DNA from: Phoenicibacter sp963588595
Lineage (GTDB): Bacteria > Actinomycetota > Coriobacteriia > Coriobacteriales > Eggerthellaceae
DNA: 17,135 nt
Direction: 5' to 3'
Assembly (NCBI GenBank): GCA_963588595.1
Contig: CAVAIA010000051.1
Coordinates: 1 to 17,135 of the forward strand
Shown: one piece after another, positions 1 to 9,000 of the stretch
How positions within the stretch are numbered: the first letter of the stretch is position 1
Layout of the letters: every line of letters starts with the position of its first letter
The notes under the pieces: model-generated
Seen by the model: only the letters and a program-made list of their open reading frames with translations
Databases searched by the model: none
Told to the model about the DNA's origin: nothing
Made by a program: the position numbers and the translations under genes

Positions 1-432
1 AAGTCTGGCACCAATTTTCCTATTTGAAAAAACAGGTCTGGCACCAATTTCCCACTTGCAAAAAAGTATGTCAGGCACTGATTTCCCACGCGAATTTCCT
101 ACGAGAAACGAACCTTAGCAAAAGTAACGCTGCGCAATAAATTGGCACTCGTGAGTGAATTCCTCGAGCTTGCTATTTCAAACTTTGTAGTTTGGCAAAA
201 AGAGCAAAAGTTCCCAGGTAAATCAAAGTCTGGCACCAATTTTCCTCCTCAGTTTTCCCAGGTAAATGGAAGTCTGGCACCAATTTCCCCAATTCACCAG
301 AAACCCGTGCAGAAGTAACGCTGCGCGGACAATGGGCTCATGCAAGGATTGTTAACGAGCTTGCTTATTTACATTTGAAATGTGAAAAAATGAAGAAAGT
401 TCCCAGGTAAATCAAAGTCTGGCACCAATTTA
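1..432. repeat. Intergenic direct-repeat cluster, about 190-bp unit with GTCTGGCACCAATTT motif
   Basis: This gene-free stretch contains six copies of a motif close to GTCTGGCACCAATTTCCC, starting near 3, 36, 70 (degenerate, GTCAGGCACTGATTTCCC), 228, 272 and 417. Other islands recur at the same offset: AGTAACGCTGCGC at 124 and 314, CGAGCTTGCTATTT-like at 166 and 356, and TTCCCAGGTAAAT at 211, 256 and 400. A block of about 36 bp ending in the main motif is identical at 207-242 and 396-431. Conserved islands at an offset of 189-192 bp indicate a tandemly duplicated unit of about 190 bp with faster-diverging sequence between the islands. I see no coding potential, tRNA or rRNA. The array may continue left of the window. 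It could be an intergenic repeat family, remnants of a mobile element or a binding-site cluster; the sequence alone does not decide. Confidence 0.8.
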
Positions 433-466
433 CTACAAAAAAAATTTGCTGCCGCTGTCGCCCCGT

Positions 467-1771
467 CTACCTCGTATGTGCCGGCTTATCACCGACGTAG
501 AAGGAAAGGAAGTGCTTTCGAGCTCCGTTTCTTGGTGAACGGCTGTCCTTCCCGTTAGCGAGCGAACGCCTTTCACTTTCATTCGAGGGTGAGAGCCCTT
601 CCTCTTCCCCCCTCCCGTTCGCAACGCAAAGCAACGTCTCCTTTGCGACGTCGATCGCGGCGTTTGGTTTCCTGAGGTAGCTCGCTGCTTGCCTAAGTCC
701 ACTGAATGCATGAGGATTTTTGTTTGCAAGGCGAAGAGCGCCATAAAGCTCGCGCACTGTTGTAACATGGATCGCCGCTCCCGCGCCGGTCAACATTTTG
801 ACGTTGGCCTTCTCCTGCCCATAGGCGCGGCAAGTCAAAATCATCGAAGCTTCGGCGTCCAAACATTCCGTAACAGTCATCCCTCCCGCCTTGCAAATGA
901 CCAGGTCAGACGCGCTCATCAACATCGCCATTTGCTCAACGTATCCAAAAACGGAAATGTTTTTAATGTCGTGATCTTTTATAAATTGCAACAACTCTGC
1001 CTTAAATTGCGAATCCTTGCCAACAACGATGCAAAAGTGCAAATTCTCAAACTCGTGCATAAAATAAGTTGCGTTTTTTATAACCTTTTTAATGTGAACA
1101 TAGGGTTGCAAAAGTGAAGCCCCGCTTATAGCAAGAACTATTCGCTTATTTTTGGGAAGCCCGAACTCTTCAAGCGCCTTGTCTTTGTCGTAATTCTTAA
1201 TAAATTCGGGGTTAACAGGCATTCCCGTTATCCTAATTTTTGTCTCAGGAATTTTGCGACACCTCAATGTTTCTGCCATTTCTTCGTTTGCAACGCAAAA
1301 AAGGTCTGTGTAGGCGTGAGGCCAAAGCCCTTCGACTTCATAATCTGTTGGAACGCAAATGATAGGGAAGTGTTCCCTTGTTATCAATTTAGCGCCGACT
1401 GCCGCGTTTGCCGCAGTTATGTGAGTGCAAACGATTGCCGCAGGTTTCGTTTCTCTGACGAGCTGAGTAAAGGCTGGGAACATAACGCGCGACCAACAAC
1501 TTCCTCCTCCCCAAAGCAAGCGTCCCGTCAACGTGTATCTCCAAGTCAAGTCGTAAATTGGGCGAGTTGCGCCCGTAAAAGAAGACGCCCAGCCATTTCC
1601 ATCGATTTCAACGCGTCCATAATCCAAAATGTCTATGACTTTTAAGTCAAATTTGCTTGAAATTGAAGCTTCCGCTTGCAAAATTTCAAGAGCTTGACAA
1701 ATTGCGTTGGCCGCTGATTTATGACCGCTTCCAACGGATGCATGAACTATTAATATAGATTGCTTAGCCAT
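467..1771 (-). CDS. GT28 / MGDG-synthase-family glycolipid glycosyltransferase (UgtP-like)
   Basis: A 434-residue protein with the two-domain GT-B layout of the MGDG synthase / processive diacylglycerol glucosyltransferase family, which moves sugar from a UDP-sugar to diacylglycerol at the inner face of the membrane. Visible landmarks: the N-terminal GSGHKSAA acceptor-side loop (residues 14-21), a CTH motif (115-117), TDYEVEGLWPH (142-152, the family TDF..H..W region), GMPVNPEF (183-190), and the donor-binding stretch GYVEQMAMLMSASDLV followed by KAGGMTVTE (276-302, family KPGG.T..E). About 384 residues match the usual family size. Residues 385-434 are an extra Arg/Ser/Gly-rich tail that I do not recognise. 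The ATG at 1771 lies 6 bp after a TATAAT with no Shine-Dalgarno, so the mRNA may be leaderless. Divergent from the family-2 glycosyltransferase. A role in glycolipid or teichoic-acid anchor synthesis is inferred; acceptor and sugar cannot be read from sequence. Confidence 0.88.
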   Translation of the reverse strand: MAKQSILIVHASVGSGHKSAANAICQALEILQAEASISSKFDLKVIDILDYGRVEIDGNGWASSFTGATRPIYDLTWRYTLTGRLLWGGGSCWSRVMFPAFTQLVRETKPAAIVCTHITAANAAVGAKLITREHFPIICVPTDYEVEGLWPHAYTDLFCVANEEMAETLRCRKIPETKIRITGMPVNPEFIKNYDKDKALEEFGLPKNKRIVLAISGASLLQPYVHIKKVIKNATYFMHEFENLHFCIVVGKDSQFKAELLQFIKDHDIKNISVFGYVEQMAMLMSASDLVICKAGGMTVTECLDAEASMILTCRAYGQEKANVKMLTGAGAAIHVTTVRELYGALRLANKNPHAFSGLRQAASYLRKPNAAIDVAKETLLCVANGRGEEEGLSPSNESERRSLANGKDSRSPRNGARKHFLSFYVGDKPAHTR

Positions 1772-1777
1772 GCCATA

Positions 1778-1783
1778 ATTATA
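1778..1783 (-). promoter_or_regulatory. Possible -10 box for a leaderless transcript of the GT28 gene
   Basis: On the minus strand the sequence reads TATAAT, six bases, then the ATG at 1771. Transcription would start at or next to the A of the start codon. No Shine-Dalgarno is visible upstream, which agrees with leaderless initiation. No convincing -35 hexamer is found at 16-18 bp, so this rests on the -10 match and spacing alone. Confidence 0.35.
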
Positions 1784-1827
1784 ATGCTAAAAGTTGCTTT
1801 GATTATCTATAATAGATGTATAGGGAT

Positions 1828-1857
1828 TTGAATTATTTTTAAGTTATTTGATATAGA
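1828..1857 (+). promoter_or_regulatory. Candidate promoter for the family-2 glycosyltransferase gene
   Basis: TTGAAT at 1828-1833 and TATAGA at 1852-1857 are separated by 18 bp, and the -10 is preceded by TGA, giving an extended -10 form (TGnTATAGA). It would leave a 5' leader of roughly 16 bases before the ATG at 1880, with room for the weak AAGG at about 1873. A second TATAAT at 1808-1813 lacks a matching -35. Confidence 0.4.
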
Positions 1858-1879
1858 GGAAATCAAAGGCATAAGGAAA

Positions 1880-2875
1880 ATGACTGCAAGGCTTGTTAAA
1901 ATGCAAAATGACGCGCCAGTTCTCGATAATCTCGAGGAGATTAAAGAGGGAGCGGGCGTTGCAATTTTAATTCCTTGTTATAACGAGGCGTTAACGATCG
2001 GCAAGGTCGTTGATGATTTTAAGGCGACGATGCCCAAGGCTTCCATCTACGTTTACGACAACAACTCAAGCGATAACACAGGAGAGATCGCGCGCGAGCA
2101 TGGCGCGATTGTAAAAGTTGAGACGAGGCAAGGCAAAGGCAACGTCGTTCGTCAAATGTTTCGAGACATCGAAGCTGACTTTTATGTCATGGTTGATGGC
2201 GATGACACTTACCCCGCCGAATCCGCCTTCGACTTAGTTAAACCTCTAGCACTTGGAAAAGCCGATATGACTGTTGGCGATCGCCTCTCAAATGGGACAT
2301 ATGGCAAGGAAAACGACCGCGCGTTTCATGGCTTTGGCAACAACTTAGTTCGTTTCTTGATAAAAGTTATCTACGGATTTTCATTTGACGACGTTATGAC
2401 AGGATACCGAGCGATGACGCGAACATTTGTCAAAACTATGCCCGTTATGAGCGAAGGGTTTCAAATTGAAACGGAGCTTTCCATCCACGCGGTTGACAAA
2501 AGGTGCAGGATCGTTGACGTTCCGATCACCTATCGCGACCGTCCAGAGGGAAGTGAGTCAAAGTTGAGCACTTTCCAAGATGGTGCAAAGGTCATCCTTG
2601 CGATAACTTCGCTTTTCAAAGAAAATAAACCGCTTGCGTTCTTTGGCTGGATAAGCCTAATTTTGCTCGTGATCGGTCTCATTTTGGGAATCCCCGTCAT
2701 TGCGGAATTTGGGCGCACTGGTCTCGTTCAACGTTTTCCAACAGCGATGCTTTCAATGGGGATCGTCATTTGTTCCATTCTTTCATTTTCTTCAGGCTTA
2801 ATTCTTGACAACGTTGCCAAGAACCACCGCAGGATTTGGGAGTTGGAAGTCTTGCGCGTTGAAGCCGAAAAATAA
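1880..2875 (+). CDS. Family-2 glycosyltransferase, polyprenyl-phosphate sugar transferase type, two C-terminal TM helices
   Basis: A 331-residue GT-A glycosyltransferase of the DPM1/DPG-synthase-like GT2 group, which transfers a sugar from a nucleotide donor to a polyprenyl phosphate at the cytoplasmic membrane face. Visible motifs: IPCYNEALTIGKVVDDF (31-47), YDNNSSDNT (59-67), GKGNVVRQMF (85-94), the metal-binding DGDD (106-109) in MVDGDDTYPAE, MTGYRAM (173-179), GFQIETEL (193-200) and YRDRPEGSESKL (218-229). Two hydrophobic helices at about 253-275 and 288-310 anchor the C-terminus, followed by a basic tail with NHRRIWELEVLR. The ATG at 1880 has a weak AAGG upstream; an in-frame ATG at 1901 has no better site. 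The family gives the reaction type only; the sugar is unknown. The product could serve lipid-linked glycan supply, protein glycosylation or wall-polymer decoration. Next to the adhesin genes, glycosylation of those proteins is conceivable but only inferred. Confidence 0.9.
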   Translation: MTARLVKMQNDAPVLDNLEEIKEGAGVAILIPCYNEALTIGKVVDDFKATMPKASIYVYDNNSSDNTGEIAREHGAIVKVETRQGKGNVVRQMFRDIEADFYVMVDGDDTYPAESAFDLVKPLALGKADMTVGDRLSNGTYGKENDRAFHGFGNNLVRFLIKVIYGFSFDDVMTGYRAMTRTFVKTMPVMSEGFQIETELSIHAVDKRCRIVDVPITYRDRPEGSESKLSTFQDGAKVILAITSLFKENKPLAFFGWISLILLVIGLILGIPVIAEFGRTGLVQRFPTAMLSMGIVICSILSFSSGLILDNVAKNHRRIWELEVLRVEAEK

Positions 2876-2910
2876 ATTAATAAAACACAATAATATTTCT
2901 TAAAAAATCT

Positions 2911-2937
2911 TTGGGGGGGGTAATCTTGTGTTATAAT
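2911..2937 (+). promoter_or_regulatory. Candidate promoter of the giant surface-protein gene with a G8 tract in the -35/spacer
   Basis: The only gap before the giant gene (2876-3007) holds TATAAT at 2932-2937 preceded by TGT, a full extended -10 (TGTTATAAT). Upstream, TTG at 2911-2913 leads directly into eight consecutive G (2913-2920). If TTGGGG (2911-2916) acts as -35, the spacer is 15 bp, one or two bases below optimum, and gain of one or two G would bring it to 16-17. The predicted leader is about 65 bases. I see no strong terminator between the glycosyltransferase and this promoter, so read-through from upstream is also possible. Confidence 0.45.
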
Positions 2938-2992
2938 TCATTTTATATAAATATATGCTGGTTGAATTAGATAAAAAAAGCAATTATTCGGC

Positions 2993-2998
2993 AAGGAG
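2993..2998 (+). promoter_or_regulatory. Shine-Dalgarno for start at 3008
   Basis: AAGGAG lies 9 bases before the ATG at 3008. It supports the long form of the giant protein, with a 30-residue n-region ahead of the classical signal peptide. The paralogue downstream has the same arrangement (AAGGAG, then ATGGG), which favours this start. Confidence 0.65.
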
Positions 2999-3007
2999 AT
3001 TAAGCAA

Positions 3008-6000
3008 ATGGGAGTAGAAAAAAACTTTATTAAAAAGAAAGATCAAAGTTCTTCTTGTTGTGTTTTAAATGACAAAGTTTGTGGAAGGAGATGGCTTATG
3101 AAAGCCTTCAAAAGTTTCGTTTGTGTTTTATTAACAATTTCGCTAAGTTTCTCAGTTTCTGCCGAGGGCATCGCCTTCGCGGCTGAAAACGTTGCGTTGC
3201 CGAGCGCGGGTCAGACAAACACTGAGAGCGCTTCTAGTGAAAACACATCGGTTTCAGAGACTTCAGAAACGTTGCAAACAAGAGCAGCCGCATCCCTAAA
3301 GGATACCAGGTTAGAATCCCTCGGCTTGCAGGGAACTATGTTTGCAATTTCCACAACTCTAAGCTCTTCAGATAACACTATCGTTGTGAAAGACCCTTAT
3401 GAGAACATAAGCGCAGCCTATGGAACGCATGCTTTTTGGGAGGCAAAAAATCCAGGGCATACTCATCTAGAATCAATCGCAAACAGAACGTTAACATCTG
3501 GAACATATTACATTAATAAGAACTTCTCTCTGGATGCATCTTCAAGCACTGATAGCACTTTCGGTTTAAAGATTGAAGGTAATGTAACTTTGATCTTTGA
3601 AGATGGGGCTCAATTGAGCGCAATTGGAAAAAATGGAGAATCTTATTCTTACATGAATGAGAAATTTGGAGAGACCACAGGATCTACTGGAGGTGGAGCA
3701 GGGATATATGTTGGATCAGGTTCAACACTAACCCTTGAAGGTGTTGGTTCAATTTATGCTAAGGGAGGATCAGGAAGCGAAGCAAAAAATGCACTTCGCG
3801 GACATTTTTGGTATTTGCCTAAGGACAATGCGTTCGGCGTCACCACTCATAGCATTGATGACGAAGCTATGGGTGGATATGGTGGTGGCGGCGCGGGTGG
3901 CGGCGGCGGCGCTGGTGCTGGCATAGGAACAAGTGGCACTGATGGTGCTGACGGCGGAGCTAGAACTCTTTATGTGGATGCCGATACAATGATAGATGTT
4001 TTCGGAGACAATGTTATTTACGGTCGGCATTGGATCTATGGGGGATTTAGCGGAAATAACGGTTCTAATTCAACTTCTTCCGATAGTGCTGGAAGGGTGA
4101 TTCAAAGAGGAAATGTTTCTGTCACTTCAATAAGCGGAACTCAACCTCAAAATGCAGCAAAAGAAGGAGCAAATGCAGGAGGATCTGTTGATAAAACCCG
4201 CGTGTCTATGCTTTATTATGACAGTAAATATCCTCAAGGATCAACAAACAACAGAAACCAAAACAATGACCATTGGGTTTGGGATGGAGCTGGCGGCGGG
4301 GCTGGCGGATCCGGAGGACAAGCTGCGGCAATAGGTTCAGGAGGAGTTGGAGGAGCCGGAGGAGGCGGTGGAGCCTCTGGTGGTAAAGTTTGGGTAGACC
4401 CTAATTATTGGACTGGACATAGCTACGCTTTGTATGGTGCAGGAGGCGGCGGCGGTGGAGCTGGACGCTTTGGAGGAAAAGGCGGAGATGGCAGCGAATA
4501 TAAAGGAATGACAAATAATTGTGATGGGTATGACGGAGGATCAGCGACAAATACTGCTGGAGGAGCTGGAAATAAGATGCCGTTTGTCAAACATTATGAT
4601 TATTACTCGGCTCAAGGCGGAAGTGGAGGCTCTTCGACAACTGCTGGAACGGCCTCAAACAAATCTGTGTTTACTGTGAAGCCGTCTCTTACTTCTGAAG
4701 CTAATAGTTCTTCTTTTGTAGTAGACGGAAATGAGACAGGGACATTGATTCTCTATCCAATCGATGAATGCAAGATCGAACTCAAAGACTCAGATTCTGC
4801 AACCTTAAAGACGGTAGAATATACTGAAAATGGAGAGACAAAGAAACAAATAGCTTACAAAGCAACTGGCAAAGCTGTTAAGCCTCGTGTTGTTATAACT
4901 CATGTCCCAACGGGAACAGTTGTTCCAACTTATGCTTATACCGTTGAATATTCATCTAACACGAACCCAGGTGTTAACACAGCAAAGATAACAATAAAAT
5001 CTTCGGATGGTTCCGAAGGTGCAACAATTTCGGATAGCACTCAAACAAGTTATTCGGAAGGCACAGCTCAATTTGACACTAACTTCAGTATATTAAGAGA
5101 TGTTGATGATTTTACCTTTGAATATTCTGACTATCTAACAACGTCTCGCCCGGGATTAGTTTCATCGACTAACGAAAAACCTGCATATGCCTACACAGGC
5201 AAGGCTATTGTTCCAACTGCTATATTTAGGCACAATGACAACGCAAATTATGTTGTTAATGAAACTAGTGGATCAACGAGCGCTTTCGTCAGAATTCAAG
5301 CTAACAATGTCAATGTTTGCGGTGAAAAAGCGCTAGACACTTTGACTGTTAGAGACGATGGTCTTTGGTTTAAGGATAGTGTCGGTAAGCAACGTCAAAA
5401 GAAGTTTTCTATCATAACAACCGCAACGATAACATCCCCTAGCGAGACTTATAGCGACCTTGTTAAGGGCAATGAATATGAAAAACAACTGGCATGCACA
5501 TGCGACAATCAAGATCCTTATGCACAAGTTGCATGGAGAGTTACTGCGGGCATGTTGCCGCAAGGTCTAACTCTTGATGTTAACACAGGCAAAATTCATG
5601 GAACACTTGAATCAGCTGACTCAACGCAAGCTACTATAACCGTGGCAACTATGGCTGGAGATTCGGCGAAAATAACTCTAAAATGGACCCGCGTCGACAT
5701 TTCAGGTCTTGTTCAAACCTCAACAGCAACTCCATCTCCTTCTTCTAACGTGAGTGTCGTTTTAACTGATGCTTCATCAGGAGAGGTGATTCAAGAAACA
5801 AAGACTAATGAAAGTGGCAACTATGCATTCAACAACGTCCCCGGAAGACCGAGGAAAGTTAAAATTGCTTTTAGCACTGACTTCGACAGCAGCGGTCGTC
5901 CACAAAAAGTAACGAAAGTTGACGGACAAAGTCAATCATATAAAATATTTGACCTTGATTCTGGAGGCACATCTTATGAGATTAATGCGACTGTGACGAA

Positions 6001-9000
6001 GGCGTCAAAGGTTACTTTCAAAGTTAAAGATCATGCGAGTTATGTTAACAATGCAACAACATATTCTATTTATGGTTATTCTGGCGACACACTAACCCCT
6101 GCGACTCCTTTAAAAATAGATAAAGGATGGAAAATTGTTCGTTGGGAGGACGCTGATAAGAACGTTCCGCCAAGCAAATTCGATGACAAGGATCGTGAAT
6201 ATACTGCTGTCTTTGAAGAAGGACAATATACCCTTCACTACGATGCTCAAGGGGGAGCTAAGAAAGACGGAACAAGTTATTCTGATTGGACCGGCTCTTT
6301 CTATGGAGGAGTTTCATCCGATAAAACAAAATGCATTCTTCCTTATCAAAGCCCGGTTTTGGACGGATACAAATTCAAAGGCTGGCATGTTGTCGGAAAT
6401 GAATCAAAGACTCTCGAATCCGACACAACCTACGGTGATTTAGTCTACGATGATGACACAATCAACGAGACGACCGTTGTTGCTAAGTGGGAATTGAGAA
6501 ATGACATTAAGGTAACTCTTAAAGCAAATGGAACTCAGACTTCTCCAGCTAAGATAGATGGCAAAGATGAAAAACAATACACTAATAAATCAACATATGA
6601 TGTCATAGACTACACAACTCCAACTAGAGCCGGCTACACTTTCAAAGGTTGGTCTGTGAAGAAAACAGCAAGCGAGGCTGTCGGCGATTATGCGCCTGAA
6701 ATGACGCTTGTCGTTCCTGCTCTTGATGAAGATGTGACGCAACTTACTTATTATGCAATTTGGGAAGCAAACGACATTGCAGTTGAATTTAACACGATGG
6801 AAGGTCAAACAACCTCCACTGAGTTAGAGTTCAACAAGAAACCAGGAGAGACCTACACAACTCCAGAAGACCCAACTCGCGAAGGATATAAATTTGTTGG
6901 TTGGTTCACATCTCCTAACAAGAATTTAGATAAATATAAAGCAAGCAATCTTGGTGTCACTCCTGATGAGGACGTGACATATTACGCTCAATGGGAGGCA
7001 ATCGAGACCAAAGTAACTCTAGTTGCAAACGATGCAACGCCAGCAAAACAAGAAGACAAGGGTAAGTTTGGGGAGTCAGTTGAATATACGATTCCTGAAA
7101 AAGAGGGCTACACCTTTGTTGGTTGGAAAGTTGAAGGTGAAGACGACGACACGGCGAAATATTTCGTCGAGCATTCAACAGAGGATGCAACTTACGTTGC
7201 GGTCTTTGTAAAAGGAACGGTTCGCGTTGTCTTTAACCCTAATGGAGGATCGTTTACAGAAGAAAATGAAACGGGAATAAGAAGAGGAGCAGAAGGAGAC
7301 ACGTTCACTCCTCCTCTAAACCCGACGAGAAGCGGATATAAGTTTGCAGGCTGGAAGCTAAACCTTGATGGAACTCAAAGTGTGACGAACAGCAACAAGA
7401 TTCCTGCCAAGAGCGTGACTTATTACGCTTATTGGGAGAAAAGGGATGACATTGAGGTAACCTTATTAGCTCCAGGGGCAAGCGAGCTTGCAACTCAAAC
7501 GAAGACCGGAACTTTTGAAGAACTCGTTGATTATGGAATTCCTAAGAAGGAAGGCAGCGCTTTTATTGGATGGAAATTGCAAGGAGCAGCTGACAGCACT
7601 GCAATTTGTGCTCTAACTTATCCAGCTGAAAACGCAACTTATGAAGCAGTTTGGCAAGAAGGCGCAGTCTCTGTTATCTTCAACGCCGCAGGAGGTTCAT
7701 GGAGCGATCAAGATGAAGACGGTTTGAGAGTTGGAACAACGGGCGTTTCATATGACGAGCCAGCAAACCCGACGAGAGACGGTTATGAATTTAAGGGATG
7801 GTTCACTCTTCCTAATGGAGCAGGAACTCAAGTAACTGACTTTGCTTTCGGAGATGATGAAACAACAATTCTCTATGCGAAATGGGAAGCAAAAGATGTG
7901 ACTGTCACCCTTGATGCTGGAGACGGTGCAACTCCTCAAACGCAAAGCAAAGTTGGCAAAGTTGGTCAAGAAGTGACTGATTGGACAACGCCAACAAAAA
8001 CAGGATATGTATTCATGGGCTGGAAGACAACGCAAAGCGATGCTTCTGCAACGTTCTTTCCAACATTCCCAACTGAGGATTCAACCTACGTTGCGTATTG
8101 GAAAGAAACGAACATCTCTGTTAAGTTAATTGCAAATGGTGGAACTTTTGCTGGAGATGAAGAGACTCTCGAGTTTAAGGGCTACACCGGTGCATCCTAC
8201 GCTGACAAGATTCAAACTCCAACCAGAGCGGGTTATGAATTCAACGGTTGGTGGACGTTGCCAGTTGGAGGAACAAAAGTTGACGAAACATCAGGGCTTG
8301 GAACTTTCCCAGCAAAATCGAAGACAATTTATGCACAATGGAATCCAAAGACGATAACTGTAACGCTAAAAGCAGAATCTGCGACTCCTTCTCAGCAAAT
8401 AAAGACAGGGGAATATGGAGCTCAAATTTATGATTATGAGACTCCTGTTATGGCTGACCACACATTCGTCGGTTGGAAACTTGAAGGCGCAGAAGATTCA
8501 ACAGCAAAGATGATTGTGACTTATCCGGAGGAGGATTTAACATTTGAGGCTGTTTGGCAAACTGGCGTTAATGCAGTCTTCTTCAATCCTTATGGAGGAA
8601 CTTTCACAACTTATGGTGAGGATGGCTTTAGGATTGGTGCATATGGTGCAACATATAAACTCCCAGAGAATCCTGTTCGCGATGGGTATAAGTTCGCAGG
8701 ATGGTATGACGCACCAACTGGTGGGAACAAGATAACATTCGATGCAACCCCAACCTTCTCTTCAACTGCTGCGGATGTTGTTTATTATGCGCATTGGATG
8801 ACAACCAAGTCTACCGTTGTTTTGATGCAAAATGATGGAACAGATAAGGTTTTCGAGGAGTGGACTGATTATTGTGGTGAAGCTGTTCCTTACTCAATTC
8901 CAACGCGTGAGGGTTATTCGTTTGTTGGATGGAGCGAGGACGCGGAGGCAGATGCAGGAACGTTTGCACTAACTTATCCTGAGAGCTCAGAGCAAAGCGA

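Noticed and set aside
1..432. CRISPR array
   Set aside because: Core copies are unevenly spaced (about 33 to 160 bp), the cores are short, and the sequence between them also repeats. No cas gene is present.
434..466. Possible terminator after the GT28 gene (T-run on the minus strand after GC-rich sequence)
   Set aside because: The run of T is present, but I could not pair the GC-rich stretch into a convincing stem.
433..768. Open frame of 111 codons on the minus strand overlapping the GT28 tail
   Set aside because: It lies in another frame over the coding region, has Arg/Ser-rich composition with no domain pattern, and is best read as a shadow of the real gene.
3735..4334. Open frames in other phases over the Gly-rich head on both strands
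   Set aside because: They arise from GGN codon runs and have no start-site support or recognisable domains.
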